A stretch of DNA of 64,000 nt from Prevotella sp. (GCA_017538105.1 JAFYJN010000012.1:1-64000); one strand, 5' to 3'. Shown: positions 16,247 through 25,145, counted from the first letter of the stretch. The notes: a model not told the origin generated them from the sequence alone. Translations and numbers: made by a program.

Positions 16247-17031
16247 ATGAGCATAGGTGCGTCCTGTTCGTAAAAACCACTCAAAATCAGTTGTCCGCCC
16301 GTATTGAGCACTTCTTTGAAATGAGGCATGTCTTCCAATAAAACATTACGGTTGATATTGGCCAATACATAATCAAAAAGACCGCTCACATGCGATAGCA
16401 CGCTGCTGTCGCCTAACAACACGTCGATGCCTTCAACACCATTGATTTCCATGTTGTGACGGATGTTACGAACACACCATTCGTCAATGTCATAGGCCAC
16501 AACATCCTCAGCGCCTGCTTTCTTGGCCAACAGCGATAGAATGCCGGTGCCACAGCCACAGTCCAATACACGCTTGCCCGACAAGTCTTGATGCAATAAT
16601 TCGCTGACAATCATACGTGTGGTGGCGTGGGTGCCGGTGCCGAATGATTGACTGGCTTCTATGGTGAGGTCAATGGGGTAGTGCTCGGAGGGAATGTGTT
16701 TGTTGTCGTGTATAACACAGTCATGCCCGATGATGATGGGTGGAAAACCTTCTTCTTCCCAAACAACATTCCAATCGCGGTCTTCTACGTCATTGATGAC
16801 ATAAGTTACAGACACGTCGGGGAGGGGGAAAAACGAAAGGACTTCTTCCAACTTAACAGTATCGAAAATATCGTCGGGAACATATCCGATTAAACCGTCT
16901 TCGGTGTCTTCAAACGATTCGAAACCAATGTCACCCAACAGGGCGGCCAATAAGTCACGACAGGTCTCCAAGTCAACGCCTGACGTGCTAGAGGAGACGG
17001 AGATGGAGAATTTTACTGACTTGTATTTCAT
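16153..17031 (-). CDS. prmA: Ribosomal protein L11 methyltransferase
   Basis: This 292-residue enzyme transfers methyl groups from S-adenosylmethionine to ribosomal protein L11. Visible motifs are FGTGTHATTRM, the family's substrate loop, then VLDCGCGTGILSLLA (SAM motif I), VAYDIDEW and DYVLANINRNVL (NxNxxxL variant of the catalytic NPP/NINxxVL motif). The frame reaches back to 17166, but MKYKSVKFSISVSS at 17031 matches the expected N-terminus and follows a TATTTTTG box on the reverse strand at 17059-17052. Its 3' end overlaps the GH25 gene by 94 bases. Confidence 0.94.
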   Translation of the reverse strand: MKYKSVKFSISVSSSTSGVDLETCRDLLAALLGDIGFESFEDTEDGLIGYVPDDIFDTVKLEEVLSFFPLPDVSVTYVINDVEDRDWNVVWEEEGFPPIIIGHDCVIHDNKHIPSEHYPIDLTIEASQSFGTGTHATTRMIVSELLHQDLSGKRVLDCGCGTGILSLLAKKAGAEDVVAYDIDEWCVRNIRHNMEINGVEGIDVLLGDSSVLSHVSGLFDYVLANINRNVLLEDMPHFKEVLNTGGQLILSGFYEQDAPMLIQSASSIGLRLSRSVLSGDWCMLVFSTSSSV

Positions 17032-17124
17032 GGGATTGTTAAATTTTGATGCAAAAATATAAAAAATAGGGAAAAACCTACCATGCTTTAGGGTTTTTCC
17101 GTATATTTGTGGAAAAAGTAGGGG

Positions 17125-17132
17125 TAATTTTG
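17125..17132 (+). promoter_or_regulatory. -7 box upstream of the Tyr/Trp/Gly-rich secreted protein
   Basis: TAATTTTG lies 39 bases before the ATG at 17171. The TTTG at 17106-17109 is 15 bases upstream, closer than usual, so the -33 element is doubtful. Confidence 0.5.
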
Positions 17133-17170
17133 TAACGTAATAGAGTATAATGTTTAAAACTGGCATAAAA

Positions 17171-18292
17171 ATGAAAAAACTGTTTATCTTTTCCTTATTG
17201 ATGGGAGCCGTTCATCTTGGTGTTATGGCACAGGATGATATGTATTTCTCTTCTTCCAAGAAAAGCGCGACGACTACAACGCAGCCACAGGTCGTCGTAA
17301 TCGAACCGGAAGAGACACCCGCGTATTATTCGGGAAGCGACCGCGATGTGGATGAGTATAACCATCCTCGTATGCGAAGCAGCTACCAAGTGGTGGGTAC
17401 CGATTCCTTGGGAAACGATATCATTGAGTTCTCCTTAGGGTCGGGCTATCCTACTGATTCGGTGACTGTCGATTCAGTGGCTGTCTATGACGACCCAGAG
17501 GATGATTACCGATTCAGTCGGAGAATGGGACGCTTTGACGGCTTCTATGGCTGGTATGACCCATTTTTCTATGGCTATTGGGGCGATCCATTGTGGAGAT
17601 GGTATGACCCATACTACCGCTTAGGCTTTTATGGCTGGTACGATCCTTGGTATTACGGATATTGGGGCTACTATGGTTATTATGACCCATGGCTCTATGG
17701 TGGCTATTATCCTTGGTGGTACCGTGATTACTACGGATGGTACGGACCTATTTATCATGGTCACGGAGGCATAGCTCATCGGGGCGTTGCTGGCACGCAA
17801 AACCATGGCACGTTTACATATAGAGGCCATGGCGGGTCAAGGTCAACGGCTTCAGCGGGTGGCTTTGGAGGCTCTCGCTCCTCAGGCGGCTTCGGTAGCA
17901 GAGGTGCCAGCGGAACAAGAAGTGGCTCGGGAGTTAGACAAGGTACGGACGGCTCAAGGCCTAGCACGGGCTTTGGCGGATCACGTTCGGGTTACGGCAG
18001 TTCCTCTTCCAGCTCAAGCTCTTCGGCCACAAGGTCGACCACCGGCTCTCGTTCTTACAGCAGCGGCAGCTCTTCACGCTCGGCCACGCAGTCAAGCTCA
18101 CGTTCTTACGATAGCGGCAGTCGTTCCAGCGGCTATAGCGGTAGTAGCCATAGCAGCAGTTCAAGCAGTCGCAGCAGCGGCAGTGGTTTTGGCAGTGGCG
18201 GCAGTAGCCATAGCAGCGGAAGCTTTGGTGGCGGCGGCGGTGGTAGCCGTGGCGGCGGCTTCGGCGGCGGTGGCGGACGTAGTCACAGATAA
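17171..18292 (+). CDS. Secreted low-complexity protein (Tyr/Trp-rich centre, Ser/Gly-rich tail)
   Basis: I do not recognise a named family. The 373-residue protein starts with a signal peptide (MKKLFIFSLLMGAVHLGVMAQ). Residues about 110-200 consist of repeats of YGWYDP, YYGYWG and similar, with tyrosine, tryptophan and glycine dominating. From about 225 the chain is almost only Ser, Gly, Arg and Thr, with runs such as SSSSSSSS, ending in GGGGGSRGGGFGGGGGRSHR. Such composition suggests a surface or matrix protein, perhaps amyloid-like or condensate-forming. An upstream ATG at 17150 is possible but gives a poorer leader. A FadL-like gene follows after 55 bases. Confidence 0.82.
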   Translation: MKKLFIFSLLMGAVHLGVMAQDDMYFSSSKKSATTTTQPQVVVIEPEETPAYYSGSDRDVDEYNHPRMRSSYQVVGTDSLGNDIIEFSLGSGYPTDSVTVDSVAVYDDPEDDYRFSRRMGRFDGFYGWYDPFFYGYWGDPLWRWYDPYYRLGFYGWYDPWYYGYWGYYGYYDPWLYGGYYPWWYRDYYGWYGPIYHGHGGIAHRGVAGTQNHGTFTYRGHGGSRSTASAGGFGGSRSSGGFGSRGASGTRSGSGVRQGTDGSRPSTGFGGSRSGYGSSSSSSSSSATRSTTGSRSYSSGSSSRSATQSSSRSYDSGSRSSGYSGSSHSSSSSSRSSGSGFGSGGSSHSSGSFGGGGGGSRGGGFGGGGGRSHR

Positions 18293-18347
18293 TAAAAGGT
18301 GAACTAAAATAATATATATTCTCAAACCTCAAATCTCACATTTCAAG

Positions 18348-19958
18348 ATGAAAAGAATCTCCATATTCGCCATCGCCATCGGTTTTGCCATGAACATGGC
18401 GGCACAGGAAACATACGAATCGGCAAAAATTGCTTCCGAAGACCTTAACGGTACAGCACGCTTCGTGTCGATGGGTGGTGCCCTCGACGCCCTTGGTGCC
18501 GACATATCCACCATACGAACCAATCCGGCAGGCATCGGTCTTTTCCGCCATTCCATGGTATCGGCTTCATTTGGCATGGTATCACAGCAGGATGCGGCGG
18601 AATCATCCTTCGTAGACGCTACCAACATGAGTTTCGACCAAGTAGGATTCGTTTACTCCAAACAGACAAGGGAAAACTCATTCTTCAATTTTGGATTCAG
18701 CTACCATAAGAGTCGTAACTTCGACTATATCTTGTCTGCGCAGGGGGCTCTCAACGGCACATCGCAAAATAAGGTGTCTTACATGAAGATGAAAGAGGGA
18801 TACCTTTACCCAAACGCCAGTGGTGATGGACAGCCCTACAGTCCAGATTGGAATCATTCATATAGTTCATGTAACCAATTGGACGATATATATGCCAATA
18901 ACCTCTTCTATGCTTCGGGTGAGGAGGATGCTTACTACTATGATGCAAAAGACTATAACCTCACACGTGGACATAAAGGTTATATTGGGGTATATGACTT
19001 CAACTTCAGTGGAAACTTAAACAATCGTGTGTTCTTGGGACTCACAATGGGCATTCACGATGTGCACTACAAACACAGTGGGGTTTATACAGAGAATATG
19101 GTGCCTAACCCTGAGGAGATATCATCGTTGACCGCCTATGATGACCGTCGCATCACTGGCGCGGGATTTGATGTCAAGGCTGGTGTCATCTTCCGACCCG
19201 TCGAAACGTCACCTTTCCGCATCGGTCTGTCGGTGGCGACGCCTACTTGGTATAGCCTTACTACCACCAACTCACTCGTTGTGATGGATAACCTCGGCCA
19301 AAAAGCCTATGGAGGAGAGACCTATGATTACAAACTATATACACCGTGGAAGTTTGGACTCAGCCTTGGACATACTATCGGTTCCATGGTGGCCATAGGT
19401 GCTGGATTCGACTACGCTGACTATTCCGCGCTTGACAATAGAATCATTGATGGTGAACACTATGATTGGTATACTGACTCTTACTACAATTCTTCTTCGG
19501 AAGATGTGGAGGCCAACAGCAATACGGAGCGTTCGCTCAAAGGGGTTTGCACATTCAAGGTAGGTGCCGAGGTGAAACCGACTCCGGAGATGGCTTTCCG
19601 TTTGGGATACAATGTCTCCACTGCGATGTACGACGAGAAGGGATTCAAAGATGGTACGCTTGATTCCCCAGCGTCATATTACTCTTCGGCAACAGACTAT
19701 ACCAACTGGAAGGCGACCAACCATATTACAGCGGGATTTGGCTACACCTTTGATAAACTGAGCTTGGACCTGGCTTATCAGTATACTTGTTCCAAGGGTG
19801 ACTTCAAACCGTTCATGGAATATGATGAGGCTACTGGACAATTCGGTAACTACGACCGACAGATGAATGATGCGCTCTCCGAAAATATATATGTCAATCC
19901 GCAACAGGTGGACTTCAAACGCCATCAACTCATTCTCACACTGGGTTACCACTTCTAA
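18348..19958 (+). CDS. FadL/TodX-like outer membrane transport protein
   Basis: This 536-residue protein has a signal peptide (MKRISIFAIAIGFAMNMAAQ) and the N-terminal hatch signature of OMPP1/FadL proteins: GTARFVSMGGALDALGADISTIRTNPAG. The rest alternates short aromatic-ended strands (FNFGFSYHKSRNF, LTAGFGYTFDKLSLDLAYQY), ending in LILTLGYHF with a terminal Phe, as in outer membrane barrels. FadL relatives pass hydrophobic molecules across the outer membrane; the cargo here is unknown. It is probably cotranscribed with the secreted low-complexity protein upstream. A terminator-like hairpin lies 44 bases after the stop. Confidence 0.85.
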   Translation: MKRISIFAIAIGFAMNMAAQETYESAKIASEDLNGTARFVSMGGALDALGADISTIRTNPAGIGLFRHSMVSASFGMVSQQDAAESSFVDATNMSFDQVGFVYSKQTRENSFFNFGFSYHKSRNFDYILSAQGALNGTSQNKVSYMKMKEGYLYPNASGDGQPYSPDWNHSYSSCNQLDDIYANNLFYASGEEDAYYYDAKDYNLTRGHKGYIGVYDFNFSGNLNNRVFLGLTMGIHDVHYKHSGVYTENMVPNPEEISSLTAYDDRRITGAGFDVKAGVIFRPVETSPFRIGLSVATPTWYSLTTTNSLVVMDNLGQKAYGGETYDYKLYTPWKFGLSLGHTIGSMVAIGAGFDYADYSALDNRIIDGEHYDWYTDSYYNSSSEDVEANSNTERSLKGVCTFKVGAEVKPTPEMAFRLGYNVSTAMYDEKGFKDGTLDSPASYYSSATDYTNWKATNHITAGFGYTFDKLSLDLAYQYTCSKGDFKPFMEYDEATGQFGNYDRQMNDALSENIYVNPQQVDFKRHQLILTLGYHF

Positions 19959-20002
19959 AAATATTTCTGATACTGTTGTTTACAACATTTCATCTTACCT
20001 TC

Positions 20003-20031
20003 TACCCCCTCCCTGGCGGAGGGGGTAATTT
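20003..20031 (+). terminator. Terminator-like hairpin after the FadL-like gene
   Basis: TACCCCCTCC pairs with GGAGGGGGTA around a short loop, followed by ATTTGTT. The T-run is weak. The G/C-block sequence belongs to a style of intergenic hairpin seen elsewhere in the window (20670-20720, 27588-27620). Confidence 0.5.
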
Positions 20032-20150
20032 GTTCCTTCCCTTTTCCCTGGAGTTTTTGTCCATTCAAGGACAACTACTACAAACGTCCCTACAATTCCT
20101 TTCGCAAAAAGCAAAAAAAGTATAAAAACAGCGTTTTTTGTCTATCTTAC

Positions 20151-20181
20151 TTGGAAAAGTTCAGAATATGACTTACTTTTG
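20151..20181 (+). promoter_or_regulatory. Promoter of a candidate small RNA
   Basis: TTG at 20151-20153 and TACTTTTG at 20174-20181 are separated by 20 bases, matching the housekeeping promoter. No protein gene follows on this strand. Confidence 0.65.
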
Positions 20182-20187
20182 CAAACG

Positions 20188-20270
20188 AAACAAGTAAGAT
20201 TAGTTTTTTTAGTGGTTAATTTAGTTTTAGTAAGTATGAATGAGAGCATGTCGTGAGACATGCTCTTTTT
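20188..20270 (+). ncRNA. Candidate small RNA (about 80 bases)
   Basis: The stretch from just after a good promoter to a perfect terminator hairpin has no open frame of note and no gene beyond the terminator on this strand. It begins with an A/G-rich segment and a T-run followed by repeated TTTAG/GTAAG words. The start is inferred as about 7 bases after the -7 box. No known RNA family is recognised. Confidence 0.5.
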
Positions 20271-20275
20271 GTTTT
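20243..20275 (+). terminator. Rho-independent terminator of the candidate small RNA
   Basis: GAGCATGTC and GACATGCTC form a perfect 9-base stem around GTGA, extended by an A-T pair and followed by TTTTTGTTTT. Confidence 0.9.
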
Positions 20276-20355
20276 GCAGAATATCTAATTACCCTCAATC
20301 AACGGCAGTGATATAAAAAAAGAAGTCAAGATGTTCTCTTGACTTCTCTTCTTTG

Positions 20356-20428
20356 TACGCCTGCAGGGGCTCGAACCCTGGACACCCTGATTAAGAGTCA
20401 GGTGCTCTACCAACTGAGCTACAAGCGC
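20356..20428 (-). tRNA. tRNA-Lys (anticodon CTT)
   Basis: The reverse strand folds into a 73-base tRNA: acceptor GCGCTTG/CAGGCGT, D-arm AGCTCAGTTGGTAGAGC, anticodon stem CCTGA/TCAGG around CTCTTAA (anticodon CTT), and T-arm CAGGG-TTCGAGC-CCCTG. The first acceptor pair is G-T. A promoter (TAATTTTG at 20469-20462, TTTG at 20493-20490, 20-base spacing) lies upstream. Confidence 0.95.
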
Positions 20429-20461
20429 ATCATTAGTGCTGTCGTTTCCGAATTGCGGATG

Positions 20462-20493
20462 CAAAATTACTCCTTTTTTCCAATATGACCAAA
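20462..20493 (-). promoter_or_regulatory. Promoter of tRNA-Lys
   Basis: On the reverse strand TTTG at 20493-20490 and TAATTTTG at 20469-20462 are spaced by 20 bases, 34 bases before the tRNA 5' end. Confidence 0.65.
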
Positions 20494-20845
20494 CATTTCC
20501 CCATTTTTTTTGTTTTATACCCGATTTTTCCCCTCCTTTTTCTCTATTTTTCCTTCGAAGGGCTTCTTTTTCAAATAATCGCAACTCTGTTGCGTTAAAC
20601 AATACTGCGACCGGCCGTAGAAGGGAGCAGTACCTTAGTGAACGAGCGACAAGCGGAGCGGTTACATCCCCTCCCGATGTTGGGAGGGGCTTGGGGAGGG
20701 CAGGTGCCCCTCCTTAGGCAAGGAGGGGGCGGGGTGGTTGTGAAAGCAAATCCTCCTAAGCGGACAAAATCTTCAAGGCGGGGTGGTTGTGAAAGTCCGC
20801 AACGGGGTGGTTGTGGAAGCAAACTTCATAGACATAAGAGAAAAA
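20494..20845. other. Gene-free stretch with G/C-block direct repeats
   Basis: No credible gene is present. The segment 20660-20840 holds inverted G/C blocks (CCCCTCCCGATGTTGGGAGGGG at 20669-20690 with imperfect pairing) and three copies of the word GGGGTGGTTGTG (near 20730, 20780 and 20804), each followed by a GGAAG or GAAAG variant. It lies between tRNA-Lys and the htpG terminator and looks like accumulated intergenic repeat material. Confidence 0.6.
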
Positions 20846-20876
20846 GTAACCCCTCCTTAAACAAGGAGGGGTTACC
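20846..20876 (-). terminator. Terminator of htpG
   Basis: Perfect 13-base arms (GTAACCCCTCCTT and AAGGAGGGGTTAC) surround a short A-rich loop. On the reverse strand the hairpin is followed by TTTTTC. It sits just beyond the htpG stop at 20881. Confidence 0.85.
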
Positions 20877-20880
20877 TATT

Positions 20881-22932
20881 TTAGATCATCTCTAACGACC
20901 GTTTTAAGAATGCGTCCAAAGCGGCTCCCTTGAGCATGCCATTGCGAAGCAATGCCAAGTCTATGAGTTGATGTACAACTACATTGTCTTTTGACCAATC
21001 GGCTATCACCGCTTTTTTCTTGTCACGTTGTTCGCTGATGGCTTTTTCCGTGGCGGTCATGTCATCTTTCTCTTCCTGAGTCACCTCGTCGGCTTTCTTT
21101 TTATCGCGTTCCTGACGTAGCACGGCCAATCGGGCTTCAAGACCCTTGATCTCGCTCTCGATGGGTTTCAACGCCTCGGCGCATTCGCTCTTCTCTCCGT
21201 CGATGACACGTTGGATGAGTGGGTGGTCACTGTTCAGTACCATGCTGTACATGTCGGGCATTTGGGCGTAAAAAGCCATGCCGCTCTGGAAACGACTCAT
21301 GTCTTTCATTCTCCGCATGTATTCGCTCTGGGTAATGACCACGGGCTGACCAGTGGCACCGAGACTTTCCACCTCTACATGGAACTCGGCCTTCTCCAGA
21401 TGGGGCAGTTGGCTCTGGAACGCTTCCGACAAGTTGGCGCTGTCTGCGCTGTCCAACGTGTTCTTTGGAGCTTCCTCTTTCACGATAAGGCGTTCCACAA
21501 TGTCGCCATCAACACGGGTGAATCGGCTCTTCTCCTGCTTCTGTTCCAACATTGAGGCCAATGGCACGTCAAGATCGCCATCCATCATCAGCACGCTGTA
21601 ACCCTTTTCCTTGGCGGCTTCGATATAGCTGTATTGCTCTTCCTTGTCAGTGGCATATAGATACACCAACTGACCGTCTTTGTCGGTTTGGTTGTCCTTG
21701 ATGAGTGTTTTGTATTCCTCGTATGTGAAGAATTTGTCATCGGTGTCGCGAAGCAACGCGAAATCTTTGGCACGGTCGTAGAAATCTTCCTGCGACAACA
21801 TACCGTAATGTATGAATATCTTCAGGTCGTTCCACTTCTCTTCATAATCCTTGCGGTTCTCCTTGAAAATGCTGTTTAGGCGGTCGGCAACTTTCTTAGT
21901 GATGTATGTCGAAATCTTTTTGACGTTGGCATCGCTCTGAAGATAGCTGCGGCTCACGTTCAATGGAATGTCAGGTGAGTCGATGACACCGTGGAGCAGG
22001 GTGAGAAATTCGGGGACAATGCCTTCCACCTGGTCGGTGACAAACACTTGGTTGCAATACAATTGTATCTTGTTGCGCTGTAATTCGATGTTCGACTTGA
22101 TACGGGGGAAATACAATATGCCAGTAAGGTTGAAGGGGAAGTCCACGTTTAGGTGAATCCAGAACAACGGCTCATCTTGCATGGGGTAAAGCGTACGGTA
22201 GAATGATTGGTAATCCTCGTCTTTCAGACTGCTCGGCGCCTTTGTCCACAACGGTTCCACGGAGTTGATAATGTGGTCTTCTTCGGTTTCCACCTGTTTG
22301 CCGTCTTTCCATTCGCTTTTCTTGCCGAAGGCGATGGGAACGCTCATAAACTTGCAGTATTTGTTGAGCAATTCCTCTATTTTCGACTTCTCCAAAAACT
22401 CTTTGCAGTCGTCGTCGATGTAAAGGATGATGTCACTGCCTCGGTCGGTCTTTTCCACCTCTTCTATTTCGTATTCTGGACTTCCGTCACAACTCCATTT
22501 TACGGCTTGGGCTCCCTCTTGATAACTCTTGGTTACGATTTCCACCTTTTTGCTCACCATGAAGGCACTATAGAAACCAAGACCGAAATGGCCGATAATG
22601 GCGTTGGCGTTGTCCTTGTATTTGTCCAAAAAGTCATTGACACCGGAGAAGGCAATCTGGTTGATGTATTTGTCTATCTCCTCGGCTGTCATACCGATAC
22701 CACGGTCACTGAAAGTCAAAGTTCCTTTCTTGCTGTCAATGGCGATGTGGACGGTAAGGTCGCCTAAGTCGCCTTTGTAGTCACCGCGTTCTGCCAATGT
22801 TTTCATCTTTTGGGTGGCATCAACAGCGTTTGAGACCATCTCACGTAGAAAAATCTCATGGTCTGAATACAAAAATTTCTTGATGACGGGAAAAATGTTC
22901 TCCGTCGTTACTCCAATGTTTCCTTTTGACAT
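20881..22932 (-). CDS. htpG: HtpG (bacterial Hsp90) molecular chaperone
   Basis: From ATG 22932 the protein has 683 residues. The N-terminal GHKL ATPase domain shows EIFLREMVSNAVDA, SDRGIGMT and GHFGLGFYSAFMV, which bind ATP; the middle and C-terminal dimerisation domains follow (NVSRSYLQSD, MRRMKDMSRFQ). It is an ATP-driven chaperone for folding and stress recovery in the cytoplasm. The frame extends 20 residues upstream, but MSKGNIGVTTENIFPV is the normal N-terminus and the extra leader is low-complexity. A charged helical segment (RQERDKKKADEVTQEEKDD) near the C-terminus is typical of Bacteroidetes HtpG. Confidence 0.97.
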   Translation of the reverse strand: MSKGNIGVTTENIFPVIKKFLYSDHEIFLREMVSNAVDATQKMKTLAERGDYKGDLGDLTVHIAIDSKKGTLTFSDRGIGMTAEEIDKYINQIAFSGVNDFLDKYKDNANAIIGHFGLGFYSAFMVSKKVEIVTKSYQEGAQAVKWSCDGSPEYEIEEVEKTDRGSDIILYIDDDCKEFLEKSKIEELLNKYCKFMSVPIAFGKKSEWKDGKQVETEEDHIINSVEPLWTKAPSSLKDEDYQSFYRTLYPMQDEPLFWIHLNVDFPFNLTGILYFPRIKSNIELQRNKIQLYCNQVFVTDQVEGIVPEFLTLLHGVIDSPDIPLNVSRSYLQSDANVKKISTYITKKVADRLNSIFKENRKDYEEKWNDLKIFIHYGMLSQEDFYDRAKDFALLRDTDDKFFTYEEYKTLIKDNQTDKDGQLVYLYATDKEEQYSYIEAAKEKGYSVLMMDGDLDVPLASMLEQKQEKSRFTRVDGDIVERLIVKEEAPKNTLDSADSANLSEAFQSQLPHLEKAEFHVEVESLGATGQPVVITQSEYMRRMKDMSRFQSGMAFYAQMPDMYSMVLNSDHPLIQRVIDGEKSECAEALKPIESEIKGLEARLAVLRQERDKKKADEVTQEEKDDMTATEKAISEQRDKKKAVIADWSKDNVVVHQLIDLALLRNGMLKGAALDAFLKRSLEMI

Positions 22933-23102
22933 GGTTGTTGTTGTTTTATGATGATTGTTACTATTTACTATATGAAAATAATGTCTCCCCAATTACCCGC
23001 TTACCCTTATGCAAATTCTGTGCCAATCCCTCTTCTTCTACCCGTTTTTGTTCCTTTCACGAAGAACCTTATACTTGACCGATGGATACATAATAAAGAA
23101 TA

Positions 23103-23130
23103 CAGGGTGTTGGACATTTCCAACACCCTG
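23103..23130. terminator. Terminator-like hairpin downstream of the 23.2 kb lipoprotein
   Basis: Perfect 12-base arms (CAGGGTGTTGGA and TCCAACACCCTG) surround CATT. The reverse strand has only a mixed T/A tail, so it may work as a terminator or as an mRNA 3'-end stabiliser. Confidence 0.6.
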
Positions 23131-23159
23131 CACGATAGCCACTTCCACAGCTCATGTTC

Positions 23160-23558
23160 TCAATTCTCCTTTACTGCGACAATTCCTCCCCAATCTTTGT
23201 CTATGTAAAATGTGTGGGTTAACTCCAATGGCTTGTCGCCGTTGGTCTCCACCTCGTATTTCAGACGGATGAAATACAGTTTGTCACCTTGCTTATAGGG
23301 CTGGTAACGGATACCCGACTTGAACGGACCGATGTGGGTGACATTGGTGTGCAACGAGGCGATGGCCTGGCTGCTCACACGAAAGGTGGAGTCATATTTC
23401 TCCCAACGATCCACACTGTAGTCGTTGTTGATGAGGTTCTCTTCCAGAAAAGATTTCACCAACGAACGCGAACGGTGTTCCTCTCCGCAACTCACGAAGA
23501 GCACGGCGAGGAACAATATCCCAATGATCAAATAACCATGATGATGTTTTCTGGCCAT
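23160..23558 (-). CDS. Putative lipoprotein of unknown function
   Basis: This 132-residue protein from ATG 23558 has a membrane leader with a lipobox-like end (IIGILFLAVLFVSC, Cys about 23), so it is probably lipid-anchored. The body (SLVKSFLEENLINNDYSVDR, LYFIRLKYEVETNGDKPLEL, THTFYIDKDWGGIVAVKE) resembles small beta-rich Bacteroidetes lipoproteins without assigned function. An earlier ATG at 23585 is possible. It lies between pepD and htpG on the same strand. Confidence 0.72.
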   Translation of the reverse strand: MARKHHHGYLIIGILFLAVLFVSCGEEHRSRSLVKSFLEENLINNDYSVDRWEKYDSTFRVSSQAIASLHTNVTHIGPFKSGIRYQPYKQGDKLYFIRLKYEVETNGDKPLELTHTFYIDKDWGGIVAVKEN

Positions 23559-23613
23559 AGTTGTATTTTGTTGTTTATTTATCAAATGAAACAGCTAGGA
23601 AACAGTCATTATT

Positions 23614-25065
23614 TTACTTGATTTTCTTCAGCATCAACAGCAGGTGATCCCATACCATTTGCACTGTGGGGATGTGCAGGCGCTCATCGGGGGAATGGAC
23701 ACCACGCAACGTCGGACCAAACGATACCATGTCTAAGTCGGGATAACGTTCTGAGAACAAACCACATTCCAGACCGGCATGGATGCCTAACACGACGGGG
23801 TCTTTTTTGAATAGTTCCTTGTAACATTCAACGGCAAGACGGGTCAGGGCACTGTCGGAACGCATCTTCCAGGCGGGATAGCCGTCTCCTTGTTCAACAC
23901 GGGCGCCAGCCAACTCGAACAGGGCTTTCACGGTGTTCCCTTGGTTTTCGAGATTGCTCATCACATTGCTGCGCTGAGAGGCGACAACAACCACCTCACA
24001 GTCTTTCGTCACCACACTGGCAACATTGCTCGATGTTTCTACCAGCCATGCCACAGACTCGTCCTGACACATGGCATAAACACCGTTATCAACAGCTTGG
24101 AGGGCACGGATGATGTTCTTGCCCACCTCGTCGATGATCACTTTGCTGGCTTTGCCGCTCGACATCTCAAACACCATGGCCTGTTCAGTGACATGGAACT
24201 CATCTTCTACCTCTGAAGCGAAAATGTTCCAGTCGGCCTTGACGGTTTCTTTTTCTTTTTCAGGAACGGCAAAACAGACCTTGCCATCGCGGGGAATGGC
24301 ATTGTGCATGCGACCGCTGTCAAAACTAACCAAACGTAAGTCCATTTTATCCATCTCCTTATAAAGGAATCTGGCTAAGATTTTGATGGCATTGGCTCGT
24401 TTCTTGTTGATGTCGTCGCCGGAATGACCGCCGTTCAGTCCTTTCAGGTTGGCTTCCATGAAAAAATAGCCTTTGGGGGCTTTCTCTCGGTCAAAAGTGA
24501 AGGTGGCTGTGGTGGTCTTGCCACCGGCGCACGATACGAAGATCTGGCCTTCGTCCTCGGAATCGAGATTGATGAGCATTTTGCCGCTCATAAAGCCGGC
24601 TTCCATGCCAAAGGCTCCAGTAAGTCCCGTTTCCTCGTCGCGAGTGAAGACACATTCTATCGGACCGTGCTCAATGTCGTCGCTGTCAAGAAGTGCTAAC
24701 TCCATCGCGCAGCCGATGCCGTCATCGGCTCCAAGAGTAGTACCCTTGGCCTTCAGCCACTCTCCGTCAACATACGTTTGGATGGCATCTTTGTCGAAGT
24801 CGAAGTCCACGTCCACCAACTTCTCGCATACCATGTCCATGTGGCTCTGAAGAATCAATGTCTGACGGTCTTCATAGCCGGGAGTGGCGCCTTTGCTGAT
24901 CAATACGTTGCCCACGGCATCTCGTTTGGTAGGTAAACCGCGAGACTCTCCGAATTCCAATAGATAGGCAATCATTTTTTCCTCGCGTTTCGAAGGGCGG
25001 GGTATCTTATTGATACGGGCAAATTGTTCAAACACGCAACGGGGCGCCAAGTCTTTCTTTTTCAT
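23614..25065 (-). CDS. pepD: Aminoacyl-histidine dipeptidase (M20 family)
   Basis: The 483-residue zinc peptidase shows the M20 metal ligands: LQSHMDMVCEK (His and the catalytic Asp two residues later), LGADDGIGCAMELALL (bridging Asp), FTRDEETGLTG (catalytic Glu and metal Glu) and, near the end, GIHAGLECGLF (metal His/Glu area). PepD splits dipeptides such as carnosine and Cys-Gly in the cytoplasm. Two adjacent ATG codons at 25068 and 25065 are equally likely starts; a leader upstream is improbable. Its promoter (TACCTTTG at 25211-25204) abuts the divergent gene at 25240. Confidence 0.95.
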   Translation of the reverse strand: MKKKDLAPRCVFEQFARINKIPRPSKREEKMIAYLLEFGESRGLPTKRDAVGNVLISKGATPGYEDRQTLILQSHMDMVCEKLVDVDFDFDKDAIQTYVDGEWLKAKGTTLGADDGIGCAMELALLDSDDIEHGPIECVFTRDEETGLTGAFGMEAGFMSGKMLINLDSEDEGQIFVSCAGGKTTTATFTFDREKAPKGYFFMEANLKGLNGGHSGDDINKKRANAIKILARFLYKEMDKMDLRLVSFDSGRMHNAIPRDGKVCFAVPEKEKETVKADWNIFASEVEDEFHVTEQAMVFEMSSGKASKVIIDEVGKNIIRALQAVDNGVYAMCQDESVAWLVETSSNVASVVTKDCEVVVVASQRSNVMSNLENQGNTVKALFELAGARVEQGDGYPAWKMRSDSALTRLAVECYKELFKKDPVVLGIHAGLECGLFSERYPDLDMVSFGPTLRGVHSPDERLHIPTVQMVWDHLLLMLKKIK

Positions 25066-25145
25066 CATAATGATTATTTTATGGTTGATAATTCTCTTCA
25101 CATTTCCCTCATCGCCACAAAAAATGCAAATTATTACACTCTTAT

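Noticed and set aside
17787-18302. Alanine-rich alternative frame inside the secreted low-complexity gene
   Set aside because: It overlaps the Ser/Gly tail in another frame, lacks a start context, and reflects the biased GGC/AGC codons.
22933-22992. N-terminal extension of HtpG
   Set aside because: The extra 20 residues are low-complexity and the usual HtpG start MSKGNIGV is at 22932.
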